This document shows, piece by piece, positions 8,977-17,624 of a DNA stretch of 64,000 bases. The DNA lies in assembly GCF_017347605.1 (NCBI RefSeq), contig NZ_AP024484.1, forward strand, positions 2,928,501 to 2,992,500, written 5' to 3'. The notes beneath the pieces are model-generated. The model was not told the origin of the DNA and did not search any database. It saw only the letters and a program-made list of their open reading frames with translations. This DNA is from Prevotella herbatica. Its GTDB lineage: Bacteria; Bacteroidota; Bacteroidia; Bacteroidales; Bacteroidaceae. Each line of letters begins with the position of its first letter. Within the stretch, counting starts at the first letter, position 1. The translations under genes and the position numbers were made by a program.

Positions 8977-11787
8977 ATGAAAAAGATTTTATTATCCTTT
9001 TGGATTCTATTCTTGTGTCTAGGGCTTAATGCCCAACGCATGACAGATGCACTTGATCGTGGTCTTGTAGTAGTTCATCGTACAAATGGAACTAGCAATG
9101 AGGGAACTTTCGTAAGTTGGCGAATCCTTGCTAATGAGTATTATGATGTTACCTATAATGTTTATAGGGATGGTATCAAACTAAATGATAAGCCCTTGAG
9201 CGTGTCAAATTATAATGATACAGGTGGTAGTACTACTAGTGAGTACACTGTAAGCGCTATCGTTAAAGGGGTGGAGCAACCTCAATGCAAACCTCAGACA
9301 TCTTGGAATTGTTATCTTTATAAGCTTATTGATCGTAATTATTCTGGCTATAAGGACATCACTCTTCAAAAGGTTTATTCTAATGCAGATGGTTCTGATA
9401 TCACAGCTGATTATGAGCCTAATGATATCAGTATGGCTGATCTTGACGGTGACGGACAACTAGAAATACTTCTCAAGCGACTTAATACGAAAGATGCATC
9501 TTCTTTGTATCTGGAAAATGCTACAGATTATGCGATTCTTGAAGCATATAAACTAGATGGTACGCGAATGTGGTGGATTGATTGCGGTCCAAACATGGTG
9601 AGCCTTAATAGCACAGAACTTAATATTGTTGCTTATGATTGGGATTGTGATGGCAAAGCTGAAGTCGTACTTCGTGGTGCTGATGGTATGAAAATTCATT
9701 TCTCTGACGGAACAACTAAGGTTATCGGCGACGCAACCGTAAATACAAGAAATACGTTTGCTCATACTAATGCGCAGTATTGCTGGACTCACACAGGTAA
9801 TGAGTATCTTCTTTATCTTAACGGAGAAACTGGTAAACCATATCAGGTTATGGATTTCCCACTAAAGAGATTAGAAGATGGTGAAACAGATCTTAAAGCA
9901 GCTTGGGGAGATGACTATGGTCATCGTTCATCAAAATATTTCTTTGGTGCTCCTTTCCTTGATGGTCGTAAAGCTAGTTTGTTCTTAGCTCGTGGCATCT
10001 ACACCCGTGAGAAGATGATCGCTTATGATATCAATCCGCAGACGCATGAGTTTACTACCCGTTGGACTTGGAATTGTAATCAACCTGGTAGTGAATGGTA
10101 TGGTAACGGTTATCATAATTTCTGTGTTGCCGATGTTGATATGGATGGCAGAGATGAGATTGTGTATGGTTCAATGGTCATTGATGATAATGGAAAAGGA
10201 CTTAGCACAACTGGTCTTGGTCATGGTGATTCTCAGCATGTCGGTGACTTTGATCCATATCGTCATGGACTCGAGTTCTTTGGTTGCAATGAAGATAAGC
10301 CTGGAAACAATTATCGTAATGCAACTACATCTGATATGTATTATCGCTTTGAGACAACAGCCGATGATGGACGTGCTTTGATCGGAAAATTCTCTGATAG
10401 CTTTCATGGATGTCAAGCTCGTTCTTCTGCTTCAAATTTAATAAGTTCAGTTACCGATAATGTTCTTGGAATCACTGCTGATACTTTTCTAAAGTGGAGT
10501 GATTTGAATTTCCGAATCTATTGGGACGGTGATTTGTGTGATGAAGTTCTGAATAGTCCTGGTACTGCTAAGGAGGCTAAGATAGAAAAGCCTGGTTATG
10601 GCAGACTCTTTACATCTTTAGGCTGCAACATGAATAATGATTCTAAGAATAATCCTTGTTTTCAGGGTGATATTCTCGGAGATTGGCGCGAAGAGTTTAT
10701 TGTAAGATGTGGCGGAAACCTCAGAATATATACGACAACATATCCTACTGAATATCGTAATTATACTTTGTGGCACGATTCTCAATATCGCCAAAGTGAA
10801 GTATGGCAGATGGAAGCATACAACCAAACTCCTCATATAAGTTATTTCCTTGGAAAGGCTGAAGGTATAACGGTAGCACCTCCTCCAAGTACGCTCACTG
10901 ATAGGGTTGAAATTGCTGACGGTGCATCTATCAATACAGATAATAACGATAAGCATTTGCTTTTGGCTATGACTGATAATATGAATGTCAGCGTTGTTGA
11001 TGGTGCTGCTCCATATATCCTTACAGACAATGCCCCTACATGGGTTGAGGGACATGATGATAATGCTAATATCACAACTACTACTTATACGCATACCATT
11101 ACTGGTGGTGCATTCACAGGCGAGATGCGTCTTATTAAGCAAGGTGATGGCATATTGAAACTGCCTAATGTTACTGAGACCTATACAGGCAATACTGATG
11201 TATGGAATGGTGAACTAGATTTTGATGGAAATATGCCTTCAAGTCGTGTGTGGTTAAATCGTTTCGCTATATTGAAAACAAATGGTGGTAAGTTTGGTGC
11301 AGGTATCACAATGGACTATGCTTCAAAACTTATTCCACAGGGTGATGTATCTGCACGCTCAGTTACTTTGAATTTCGGTTCTCGAATTGTTATGCTATTG
11401 TCTTCTGCCAAGATCTCAGCTGATACGTTACGTATAAATAAGGTAGACTGGACTGATGGTCCAAAATATCTTGCTCCAGTCATTGAGTTCACTGGTAATA
11501 CCAAACCTAATGATGGTGCCTATCTCCTTGGTACTTTTGCTAGGGTAGAGGGCAGTTTAAGTGATCTTACCATTGAAGGTATCAGTGGCGTAACCTACAA
11601 ATTGGAAATGTCAGGCAACAATCTCTATTTAGTTATTGGAAACGGACAGGTTTCTACAGGTATCAACGAAATATCAAAAGATGATTCTCAGGGTAAGTAC
11701 TATAATATAAAGGGCATGAAAATGCCAGATGTAAAAGCGTATAAAGGCGTTTACATCAAGGATGGCGTGAAAGTTATGAAGCGCTAG
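8977..11787 (+). CDS. Rhamnogalacturonan endolyase (PL11-like) with C-terminal extension
   Basis: Secreted pectin-degrading lyase that should cleave rhamnogalacturonan I by beta-elimination. The first 20 residues are a signal peptide ending at LNAQ. Residues about 20-640 match the PL11 (YesW/YesX) layout: an N-terminal beta domain (LDRGLVVVHRTNGTSNEGTFVSWR) and a propeller with calcium loops ADLDGDGQLEIL, AYDWDCDGKAEVVL and ADVDMDGRDEIV. The active-site region includes GHGDSQHVGDFDPYRHGLE. The usual enzyme ends near 600-640 residues; here about 300 more follow. They contain a stretch like autotransporter-associated beta repeats (GDGILKLPNVTETYTGNTDV) and a final module (YYNIKGMKMPDVKAYKGVYI) resembling Prevotella C-terminal secretion tails. 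It is a single-gene unit ended by a strong hairpin. Confidence 0.88.
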   Translation: MKKILLSFWILFLCLGLNAQRMTDALDRGLVVVHRTNGTSNEGTFVSWRILANEYYDVTYNVYRDGIKLNDKPLSVSNYNDTGGSTTSEYTVSAIVKGVEQPQCKPQTSWNCYLYKLIDRNYSGYKDITLQKVYSNADGSDITADYEPNDISMADLDGDGQLEILLKRLNTKDASSLYLENATDYAILEAYKLDGTRMWWIDCGPNMVSLNSTELNIVAYDWDCDGKAEVVLRGADGMKIHFSDGTTKVIGDATVNTRNTFAHTNAQYCWTHTGNEYLLYLNGETGKPYQVMDFPLKRLEDGETDLKAAWGDDYGHRSSKYFFGAPFLDGRKASLFLARGIYTREKMIAYDINPQTHEFTTRWTWNCNQPGSEWYGNGYHNFCVADVDMDGRDEIVYGSMVIDDNGKGLSTTGLGHGDSQHVGDFDPYRHGLEFFGCNEDKPGNNYRNATTSDMYYRFETTADDGRALIGKFSDSFHGCQARSSASNLISSVTDNVLGITADTFLKWSDLNFRIYWDGDLCDEVLNSPGTAKEAKIEKPGYGRLFTSLGCNMNNDSKNNPCFQGDILGDWREEFIVRCGGNLRIYTTTYPTEYRNYTLWHDSQYRQSEVWQMEAYNQTPHISYFLGKAEGITVAPPPSTLTDRVEIADGASINTDNNDKHLLLAMTDNMNVSVVDGAAPYILTDNAPTWVEGHDDNANITTTTYTHTITGGAFTGEMRLIKQGDGILKLPNVTETYTGNTDVWNGELDFDGNMPSSRVWLNRFAILKTNGGKFGAGITMDYASKLIPQGDVSARSVTLNFGSRIVMLLSSAKISADTLRINKVDWTDGPKYLAPVIEFTGNTKPNDGAYLLGTFARVEGSLSDLTIEGISGVTYKLEMSGNNLYLVIGNGQVSTGINEISKDDSQGKYYNIKGMKMPDVKAYKGVYIKDGVKVMKR

Positions 11788-11794
11788 AATGAAG

Positions 11795-11830
11795 ATAAAG
11801 TTGTAATGCGATTTCGCATTACAACTTTAT
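11795..11830. terminator. Bidirectional hairpin between the lyase and acetyltransferase genes
   Basis: A 16-bp perfect inverted repeat (ATAAAGTTGTAATGCG and complement) around the 4-base loop ATTT, lying just after the lyase stop and overlapping the stop codon of the convergent acetyltransferase gene. It probably terminates both. Confidence 0.85.
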
Positions 11831-12898
11831 AAATATATGTTTCTTCCACAATGGATAACCCATCAGTGCATGCAATAGCATGAATAAGATAGCATAAACA
11901 AGTGATGCTACGTATGGATTGATGACGACAGTGTTTATACCGTTGTATATGCCTAGTTTCAATCCTGTTGCTCCGAATATAATACTAACTAGTTCGCTGA
12001 CTACATAGAGAAATAGGGGATTGGTTCCGAATATCAAAGCCATGTTAAGTTTTTCCTTCGCTACCCCCTTTATATCAATGTAATACATCAGTAATCCCTG
12101 ACATATAGCAGCTAGTCCGCAAGTCATGCACACATAGCTTGGACTCCATATTCTTTTATTTAATGGCAATCCAAAGCTTACAAGATAACCTATGATGACT
12201 AGTATGCCGCCTGCAATCAAAAACTTCATCACCTTGTCTTCTGTGTCTTTTGCAGATGCCATTAGCTTTCCGCAATAAAAACCTATCATCGTGTGGGCTA
12301 TTGCTGAAATCGTACTTAGCAACCCTTCTGGGTCTACAGGACTTTTGTGATATAGATGATCATATCCGAATATGCTTGTATCAACTTTTGATAGTATGTT
12401 CAAATGCGAGTCATAAGCATATCCGTTGCCAAACACGAGTATTGCTGCATATCCAGCAAGCAGTACTACAATTGTTATTGGTATATATTTATGCTTAAAG
12501 CTCAGTGCAAATATTGATACGGCAAGATAGCATAACGCAATTCGCTGCATCACTCCCCAAACTCTAAGGTGAGCGAAGTCAAGTCCTTTGCCGCTTAATA
12601 GTAATCCAAACCAGTTGATCAGCAATCCAATCGCAAACATCATGATTGTTCTCTTGGCAATTTTTCTGGCTGTGGTCTTGCTCCATGTGAAATTACTTTT
12701 CTTAAAACTAAGGAAAGTTGATATTCCCATGATAAACAAAAAGAATGGAAACACCAAGTCGCATGGAGTCATACCGTTCCACTTGCTGTGTTCTAGGGTA
12801 GAGTATATCATTTTTCCACCACCATTGTTTACAGTTATCATAAGAGCCACGGTAAGTCCTCTTAAGACATCAAGTGATATCAGACGTTGCTTTTCCAT
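11819..12898 (-). CDS. HGSNAT/NagX-like membrane acyltransferase (DUF5009)
   Basis: Polytopic inner-membrane protein of 359 residues with about ten hydrophobic segments. The start MEKQRLISLDVLRGLTVALMITVNN is the hallmark of the heparan-alpha-glucosaminide N-acetyltransferase family (COG4299), as are the motifs TPCDLVFPFFLFIMGIS and LRVWGVMQRIALCYL. In the human enzyme this fold acetylates terminal glucosamine of heparan using acetyl-CoA across the lysosomal membrane; bacterial members are largely uncharacterised. It lies 7 bases downstream of the GH89 gene on the same strand and is surely cotranscribed. The family is clear; the substrate is inferred from the neighbour. Confidence 0.85.
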   Translation of the reverse strand: MEKQRLISLDVLRGLTVALMITVNNGGGKMIYSTLEHSKWNGMTPCDLVFPFFLFIMGISTFLSFKKSNFTWSKTTARKIAKRTIMMFAIGLLINWFGLLLSGKGLDFAHLRVWGVMQRIALCYLAVSIFALSFKHKYIPITIVVLLAGYAAILVFGNGYAYDSHLNILSKVDTSIFGYDHLYHKSPVDPEGLLSTISAIAHTMIGFYCGKLMASAKDTEDKVMKFLIAGGILVIIGYLVSFGLPLNKRIWSPSYVCMTCGLAAICQGLLMYYIDIKGVAKEKLNMALIFGTNPLFLYVVSELVSIIFGATGLKLGIYNGINTVVINPYVASLVYAILFMLLHALMGYPLWKKHIFIKL

Positions 12899-12905
12899 AT
12901 CTATT

Positions 12906-15134
12906 TTATTTTAAAAATTCTATAACTTCCTTTGCCATTTCAATGGCGTCACCTTCAGGCTTGGCGCTATACTCATTATGTTGAAGTGTCCAAGGTTCTT
13001 CTATTGCATACCAGTCTATCTGTGGACCAGTAGGCATTGCCATAGCAAAGAGTTCCGAACTTGTCTTTGTGGCATTCTTGCCAGCTCCTAGAGCATCTTC
13101 ATCTGGCAGTTGGTTCTGTTTCATCTGTTTTGCCAATGCGTCCATGTATATACTCCAACGCTTATAGTAGAAATCTTTCAGTAATCCTTCCCATTCCTTG
13201 TTAGCATAGTCGCGAAGTCCACCCTTGTCTGCGCAGATGCGATTACCCCATGTTGTGATCTGTACTCTTGCGTTCCATTCATACAAGTCTTTTTCTGCGT
13301 TGGTATGTCCCAGCTTTCTTGCAGCTTCAGTCCAGTGACCTAATCTGAATTCACTTCTTGTTCCAAGCAACTTGTCTTGCAGAAGTATCATCTTAAGAAA
13401 TCTCTTTGAGTCTTTGTCAAATTGTCCGATGCTGAATCCGTTGTAGTCAGCAATAGTTTTAAGATATTGCAGTCTTCCTTGGTCGGCAAGTGCTTGACGG
13501 CATATATCAACAAGATCATATTCAAAGTTGTTGTTACCTTTAAACTTGTCAGCAACGCTAACCATCAGTCTTGCAGCTTCAAGTGTTGATGCAGGATCAT
13601 AGTAGTTACGCATTTTCGACCAACTCTTAACTTGGAAATTGTTTAATCCTGGTCTACCACAGAATATGCTTTCGTGAGGTCCCTGTTGGTTGTTTCCTGC
13701 AGGGCAGTTGTATATTGTTTCTGAAAGTATGCTCCAAGCCTTTTGCAGATTAGCGTCGTTGCTTGAATATCTTGCTTTTACATAATTTCTTACCCAGTCT
13801 TCTTTCTTAAACTTCTCTGGTATCCAAGGCAGTTCGCTCATCATTTCAAACATCACGGGATTGTTTTCAGAACCTTCCATTGTGAATCCAATACCTTTTA
13901 TATGTTCCGTATTTGGCGAAATAACCTTTGTCGCATAGAAGTTGTTTATCAGTTGATCCATGCGTCCGTGAAGTCCAACATTGGCACCAAAGTTCTCCAA
14001 TAGGCAAAATAGCCAATCGTGTTGTTCATATCCTTTATCTCGTTTCCATATCGAAGGGATACCAAACATAGGGCGACATTCAGAGAATAGGTCAGCAATC
14101 AGCAAATCGCCATTCTTCATATCAGCTATCATCTGTTGACGTGGATTCTCTGTCCAACCTTGTATCACCCAAGTCGCCTTGTTGTTAGTACGTTTCATTG
14201 CGTCCATCACCGCCTTTCCTGCTTTCGCGTAGTCAATGTTCGCGTCATCGTTGGTCTCATGGAAAGGATCCATACTATAATAATTCGCTTTACCGTATAG
14301 TTTCGTTAATTCCTTATAATATAGGTCTGCTATCTTGTCGAAATGCTTATCCGTTGCTGATAGATTAGCTGGTCGTGTATATCCGTTCCATGTTCCTCCG
14401 TCTGTCACGTTGAGTCCTAGCTTTGTCTTTGCGTCGTGTGGCATCATACCGCAGAAGCCTGGCAATACTGGTTGCATGCCATATTCATTCATTCGTTTCA
14501 GAATCTTTTTCTGCAATGCCTCTTGTGCATTATACCAAGAGTCGGGTAGTGGACCTCCCCAACCTTCAAGGTTATTCATTTCCCACCATGCAAGGAATGC
14601 TGGTCCGGCAATGAACTTACCAATTTCTTCTTTGTTGTAGCCTAGTTTCAGTAGCATGTTTCTCCACACCACTTCTTCGCCAACAATCGCTAGCGGAAGG
14701 TTTACTCCGTGAAGAGCCATCCAGTCTATTTCTGTCTGCCATCTTTGCCAGTCCCAGAAAGCCATGGAATAAGAGAACGTACAGTAATTGAAATCATATC
14801 TTAGTTTCAAGTCCGTCTCATGGCGTTCCGGTTTTAAGATCTTAGGAAGTTTGTTTGGAATATCAGCTTTCATGTTGTTCCATGTCAGTTGTATTCCTGC
14901 ATAGTATTTCAGATACCAGTTCAATCCCGATGCAATATTAACCCAAGTATTTCCTTTGATTAATATTTTATCTTTGTCTTGTGACAGTTCAAAAAAGTCT
15001 TTCTTGCTATTTACGAGTTCTGTTTCAAACTTATCTCCAGCCCCCTTGTCTATACGTTCAAGTAATCCTTGAATTGGATTCGCTTCAGATATAAGACTAC
15101 ATAAGAGAAAAATTGATAGTAATATATGTTTCAT
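12906..15134 (-). CDS. Alpha-N-acetylglucosaminidase (GH89, NAGLU-like)
   Basis: Exported glycosidase removing terminal alpha-linked GlcNAc, from heparan-type or mucin glycans. From the ATG at 15134 the protein has 742 residues with a signal peptide (MKHILLSIFLLCSLISEANP), then the NAGLU N-terminal, TIM-barrel and C-terminal domains. The acid/base glutamate is expected at E293 in SMDPFHETNDD and the nucleophile at E420 in MEGSENNPVMFEM, aligning with human E316 and E446; the acidic W-rich MAFWDWQRWQTEIDWMALHG is also typical. There is no stop between the upstream HigA-like frame and this gene, so an 839-residue read-through product is possible, but a signal peptide starting at residue 98 of that product strongly favours an independent start here. 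Confidence 0.9.
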   Translation of the reverse strand: MKHILLSIFLLCSLISEANPIQGLLERIDKGAGDKFETELVNSKKDFFELSQDKDKILIKGNTWVNIASGLNWYLKYYAGIQLTWNNMKADIPNKLPKILKPERHETDLKLRYDFNYCTFSYSMAFWDWQRWQTEIDWMALHGVNLPLAIVGEEVVWRNMLLKLGYNKEEIGKFIAGPAFLAWWEMNNLEGWGGPLPDSWYNAQEALQKKILKRMNEYGMQPVLPGFCGMMPHDAKTKLGLNVTDGGTWNGYTRPANLSATDKHFDKIADLYYKELTKLYGKANYYSMDPFHETNDDANIDYAKAGKAVMDAMKRTNNKATWVIQGWTENPRQQMIADMKNGDLLIADLFSECRPMFGIPSIWKRDKGYEQHDWLFCLLENFGANVGLHGRMDQLINNFYATKVISPNTEHIKGIGFTMEGSENNPVMFEMMSELPWIPEKFKKEDWVRNYVKARYSSNDANLQKAWSILSETIYNCPAGNNQQGPHESIFCGRPGLNNFQVKSWSKMRNYYDPASTLEAARLMVSVADKFKGNNNFEYDLVDICRQALADQGRLQYLKTIADYNGFSIGQFDKDSKRFLKMILLQDKLLGTRSEFRLGHWTEAARKLGHTNAEKDLYEWNARVQITTWGNRICADKGGLRDYANKEWEGLLKDFYYKRWSIYMDALAKQMKQNQLPDEDALGAGKNATKTSSELFAMAMPTGPQIDWYAIEEPWTLQHNEYSAKPEGDAIEMAKEVIEFLK

Positions 15135-15425
15135 TTGGTGTTGTTTATTGTAGTGACTATGTGTTTCCCTTTTAGCCATTTGTACATCATAATTCGACTG
15201 CATTTTAAGTAAAGGCTCGTGATCTATACTTAACGCAGCTTCAATCATAAGTGCAAATTCTGTAGTGACAGGGCGTTTGTAATTTAAGATTTCATTTAAA
15301 ACAGAGTATGACATGCCAATCTCTTTTGCCAACTGACGTTGTGAGATCCTTCGATATTCAATTTCATCCTTTAGAATTTCTCCAGGATGAACGGATATGT
15401 TTGGTATTACTTTGTTTGCAGTCAT
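15135..15425 (-). CDS. HigA-like XRE repressor fused in frame to GH89
   Basis: The first 97 codons of an 839-codon frame encode a HigA-type helix-turn-helix protein. The signature is SVHPGEILKDEIEYRRIS, then QRQLAKEIGMSYSVLNEILN as the DNA-binding helices, and KRPVTTEFALMIEAALSI. A typical HigA antitoxin is about 90-110 residues, so it is nearly complete, but no stop codon appears before the signal peptide of the glycosidase. A consensus promoter lies immediately upstream. No HigB-like toxin is seen on either side. It could be an orphan autorepressor controlling the glycosidase operon, a recent stop-codon loss, or a real fusion. Confidence 0.7.
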
Positions 15426-15432
15426 ATACTTG

Positions 15433-15464
15433 CAAAGATATTAGTTTATTTTGTAATTCACAAA
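15433..15464 (-). promoter_or_regulatory. Promoter of the higA-GH89-acetyltransferase operon
   Basis: On the - strand TTTG (15464-15461) and TATCTTTG (15440-15433) are separated by 20 bases, close to the consensus spacing of 19. The ATG follows only 7 bases after the -7 element, giving a very short leader or an almost leaderless message. Confidence 0.75.
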
Positions 15465-15626
15465 TTATCGAACATAAATTTTGGAATGGATTTGGCTTAG
15501 AAGATATAGGGACTTCAAATCGTTCAGGTCAAAATTCAGGTAACAGGGACTATATATAGGGTGAGTAGTCTTTAAATTATTAAATCAATAAACTTACGAA
15601 TTGATTATAAAATTATGACAAGTTTC

Positions 15627-15739
15627 TTTGCTTTTCCACTCGTTTGTATTACTTTACCTTCGGTGAAGATAAGCTGCACTCGGGAAAACAAAATTAAACC
15701 CGTTTTATTTTGCTTTTCCACTCGTTTGCATTATCTTTG
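15627..15739 (+). promoter_or_regulatory. Duplicated promoter element and dyad upstream of the 70-codon gene
   Basis: A 25-base sequence beginning TTTGCTTTTCCACTCG occurs at 15627-15651 and again at 15709-15733 with one difference. Only the second copy runs into a perfect promoter: TTTG (15709-15712), 19 bases, TATCTTTG (15732-15739). Between them, 15665-15695 (GAAGATAAGCTGCACTCGGG and on) is an imperfect reverse complement of the second copy, so the block can fold into a long hairpin. Nothing else is seen in the 394 bases between the repressor and the small gene. Confidence 0.7.
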
Positions 15740-15819
15740 CACATATAAGTATTGCTAGTTAAAGCAAACGAATAGACATAGTGATTTAGAACAATATGGA
15801 ACTTTAAAAAGATGCAATT

Positions 15820-16032
15820 ATGAAGAAGTCAAAACAAACAAAGTCTAATGATCCTGTAAAGATTCTCAGGATGATTTCTCGCAATGAAGAATTAGAAAGG
15901 CGAGACGGAAAATTTCAACGTCTGTTGATTAGTAAGAATAAGCGGAAATATGACCGCAATAACTCAAAAAGGGAGTTGGGCAACATGAAGGAGCTCGACT
16001 CCCATTTTATTTTTATACAAGCCTGTTGCTGA
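15820..16032 (+). CDS. Small basic protein of unknown function
   Basis: A 70-residue, strongly basic and lysine/arginine-rich protein (MKKSKQTKSNDPVKILRMIS, RRDGKFQRLLISKNKRKYDR) with no signal peptide or recognised domain. A consensus promoter lies 80 bases upstream, supporting expression. The last 20 residues (NMKELDSHFIFIQACC) are unlike the rest and are encoded by a terminator-like hairpin (GGGAGT...ACTCCC then T-rich, about 15972-16020). The ancestral stop may have been lost and translation now runs into the terminator. Its composition suggests nucleic-acid binding, but this is a guess. Confidence 0.55.
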   Translation: MKKSKQTKSNDPVKILRMISRNEELERRDGKFQRLLISKNKRKYDRNNSKRELGNMKELDSHFIFIQACC

Positions 16033-16123
16033 TTCCTTCTTTGTAATTGTTTTATTTAATGGATAGCTATTTCTATTCATTTGTTTCTAAGCCTACTATC
16101 ACAGCGAAGTATTTATTTAAGTA

Positions 16124-16156
16124 CCTTCACACATTAATGTGAAGGCTTTTTTGTTT
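16124..16156 (+). terminator. Intrinsic terminator
   Basis: CCTTCACA and TGTGAAGG form a stem within the palindrome 16124-16145, followed by CTTTTTTG. It sits 90 bases after the small basic protein gene and precedes the first inverted-repeat element. Confidence 0.8.
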
Positions 16157-16184
16157 AATCTCCCGCAGATTTATTGCTTCAACT

Positions 16185-16553
16185 TAAACGGCCTGTTCTC
16201 CCGCAGATTACGCAGATAACCCCCAAAACAACATAACTACAAGATGTCTTTCTCTGCGAAATAATGCAGCTTGCTGCGTTCCTCTGCGACCTTTGCGTTA
16301 TCTGCGAGAGAATAATACGCAAGAGGACTTAATCAATGTACAAGGAAATCCCATATGTCTCCCGCAGATAGCGCAGATCCACGCAGACAAACAGCAAACA
16401 GCACACAGCAAACAGCATGAACTACATTATCTTCCCTGTGTCCAAACTGTCTTTGTCAGCGAGATCAGCGGCATCTGCTTTAGCAGATCCATTTGAACAA
16501 CCTGTCTTTTGTCTGCGTAAATCTGCGTAATCTGCGGGAGAATCGGCCGTTTA
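16185..16553. repeat. Inverted-repeat element 1 (CTCCCGCAGAT family)
   Basis: A 369-bp segment bounded by 33-bp inverted repeats (16185-16217 and 16521-16553) that differ at two positions and contain CTCCCGCAGATTACGCAGAT. The interior holds several more degenerate copies of CGCAGAT or ATCTGCG in both orientations, for example at 16287-16312 and 16357-16390. No open frame with coding character is present. A further single copy, TCTCCCGCAGAT, lies just outside at 16159. It looks like a non-autonomous or structural repeat. Confidence 0.75.
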
Positions 16554-17269
16554 TATTACGGTTTAGGATGATGGAAGAGCAAGCAAGCAAGAGCAAAGCC
16601 AAGTTTACTTGAGCTATGTTGAGGGCAGCTGATATTTATGGAATAAAAATATAAGGAAAAAACGTCAATAAAATCAATGTAATTAAAAGATTAGTTTTTA
16701 ATAGAGTACGTGTAAAATGACTTAAAATCAAGGGATATTTATGGAGAATACTACCCCTAAATAGAAAAAGATTCCAGAAAAAAAGAAAAATAACCTACAC
16801 TACCTACATTTTTGACTTAAATAATTACTAATCAGAATATTAGCCCATGTATATTAGTGCGTTTTCCTACATCTTTCCTACATGGTTCCTACATTATAAA
16901 CGCGTATTTGTACCTCAAACGATGGGATTCGATCAAATTACAATATCCAAATCGCTTTTTTGTTCTGCCATTAGGTCGTTCCTCTGGCAGTAAAGTAAAT
17001 CACAGTAATGCCTTTCTTTAGAATTATAAAGCTAGAAATGTTACTTCTGTTTGTAAATAAAATTTTAAAATAAATAGATTTATATGGCATTTTGATATGC
17101 CAATCTTTTCAGTAAAGGATTTCATACAACTATATTGATTATCTGTAATCGCTTTAAAAAATGTATAGTGATTCAGAATGTATAACTACAAATGTGTATA
17201 CCAATTCCAGTTATAGTCAAAATGTATGAAGTGTAGCGAAAATAAAATCACCAATTTCGGTGCGCCTTT
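16554..17269. other. Non-coding spacer with CCTACA motifs
   Basis: No gene is visible. The stretch is AT-rich and contains a run of CCTACA/CTACAT motifs at about 16793-16810 and 16868-16895 on the + strand; the same motif recurs inverted (ATGTAGGA) near 17302 and 17406. Such CTACAT clusters often precede replication or integration genes of Bacteroidota mobile elements, but no such gene is here, so this may be the relic of one. Confidence 0.4.
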
Positions 17270-17336
17270 GAGTAATAAGGGCCTTATCACTCTGCAAAGC
17301 ATGTAGGACAACAGAGTGATTAGGCCCTAATCACTC
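17270..17336. repeat. Large compound palindrome
   Basis: Two 25-base arms, 17270-17294 and 17312-17336, are reverse complements with three mismatches, spaced by 17 bases. Each arm is itself nearly palindromic around AGGGCCT/AGGCCCT, so the region has four-fold symmetry and could extrude a cruciform or present two copies of a dyad binding site. An ATGTAGGA motif lies in the spacer. Confidence 0.7.
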
Positions 17337-17527
17337 CCTAAAATGTATAAGAACGGACTTATATACATCATCTAACGTATTGGATAACAATGCGTTTGGT
17401 GAAATCATGTAGGAAACGGCATCAGAAAATTAAAAATAAAAAAATATTTTAGATACTCATGACTCAATTAGTTTCATAATTTTACCATCGGAAAGAACTA
17501 AATTTGTGGAGGATCGTGTGCTAACTT

Positions 17528-17617
17528 TTGATAAAGTTATATAGAATTTCTAACTTAATATGGTTAATCGCAGCGCTCACAGCGCTACCTAGCTGCATGG
17601 TATGGATTGCAGGATAA
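17528..17617 (+). CDS. Possible 29-residue hydrophobic peptide
   Basis: A TTG-started frame of 30 codons ends 7 bases before a strong terminator. It would encode a peptide with hydrophobic core NLIWLIAALTALPSCMVWIAG. Short hydrophobic peptides ending near a SC motif occur close to HU-like genes in Bacteroidota mobile elements, but the resemblance is loose, there is no ATG, and the transcript could equally be a small RNA. Weak call, recorded because the terminator needs a transcript. Confidence 0.2.
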   Translation: MIKLYRISNLIWLIAALTALPSCMVWIAG

Positions 17618-17624
17618 CAACAAG

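Noticed and set aside
10618..11142. 174-codon frame on the - strand
   Set aside because: Antisense to the rhamnogalacturonan lyase; no recognisable protein and no promoter.
15426..15820. HigB toxin next to the HigA-like repressor
   Set aside because: The - strand upstream of higA shows stops in all frames and no RelE-like motif, and the downstream side is the glycosidase.
16293..16496. 67-codon frame inside the first inverted-repeat element
   Set aside because: Made of the repeat sequence itself (CGCAGAT copies) with no coding signature.
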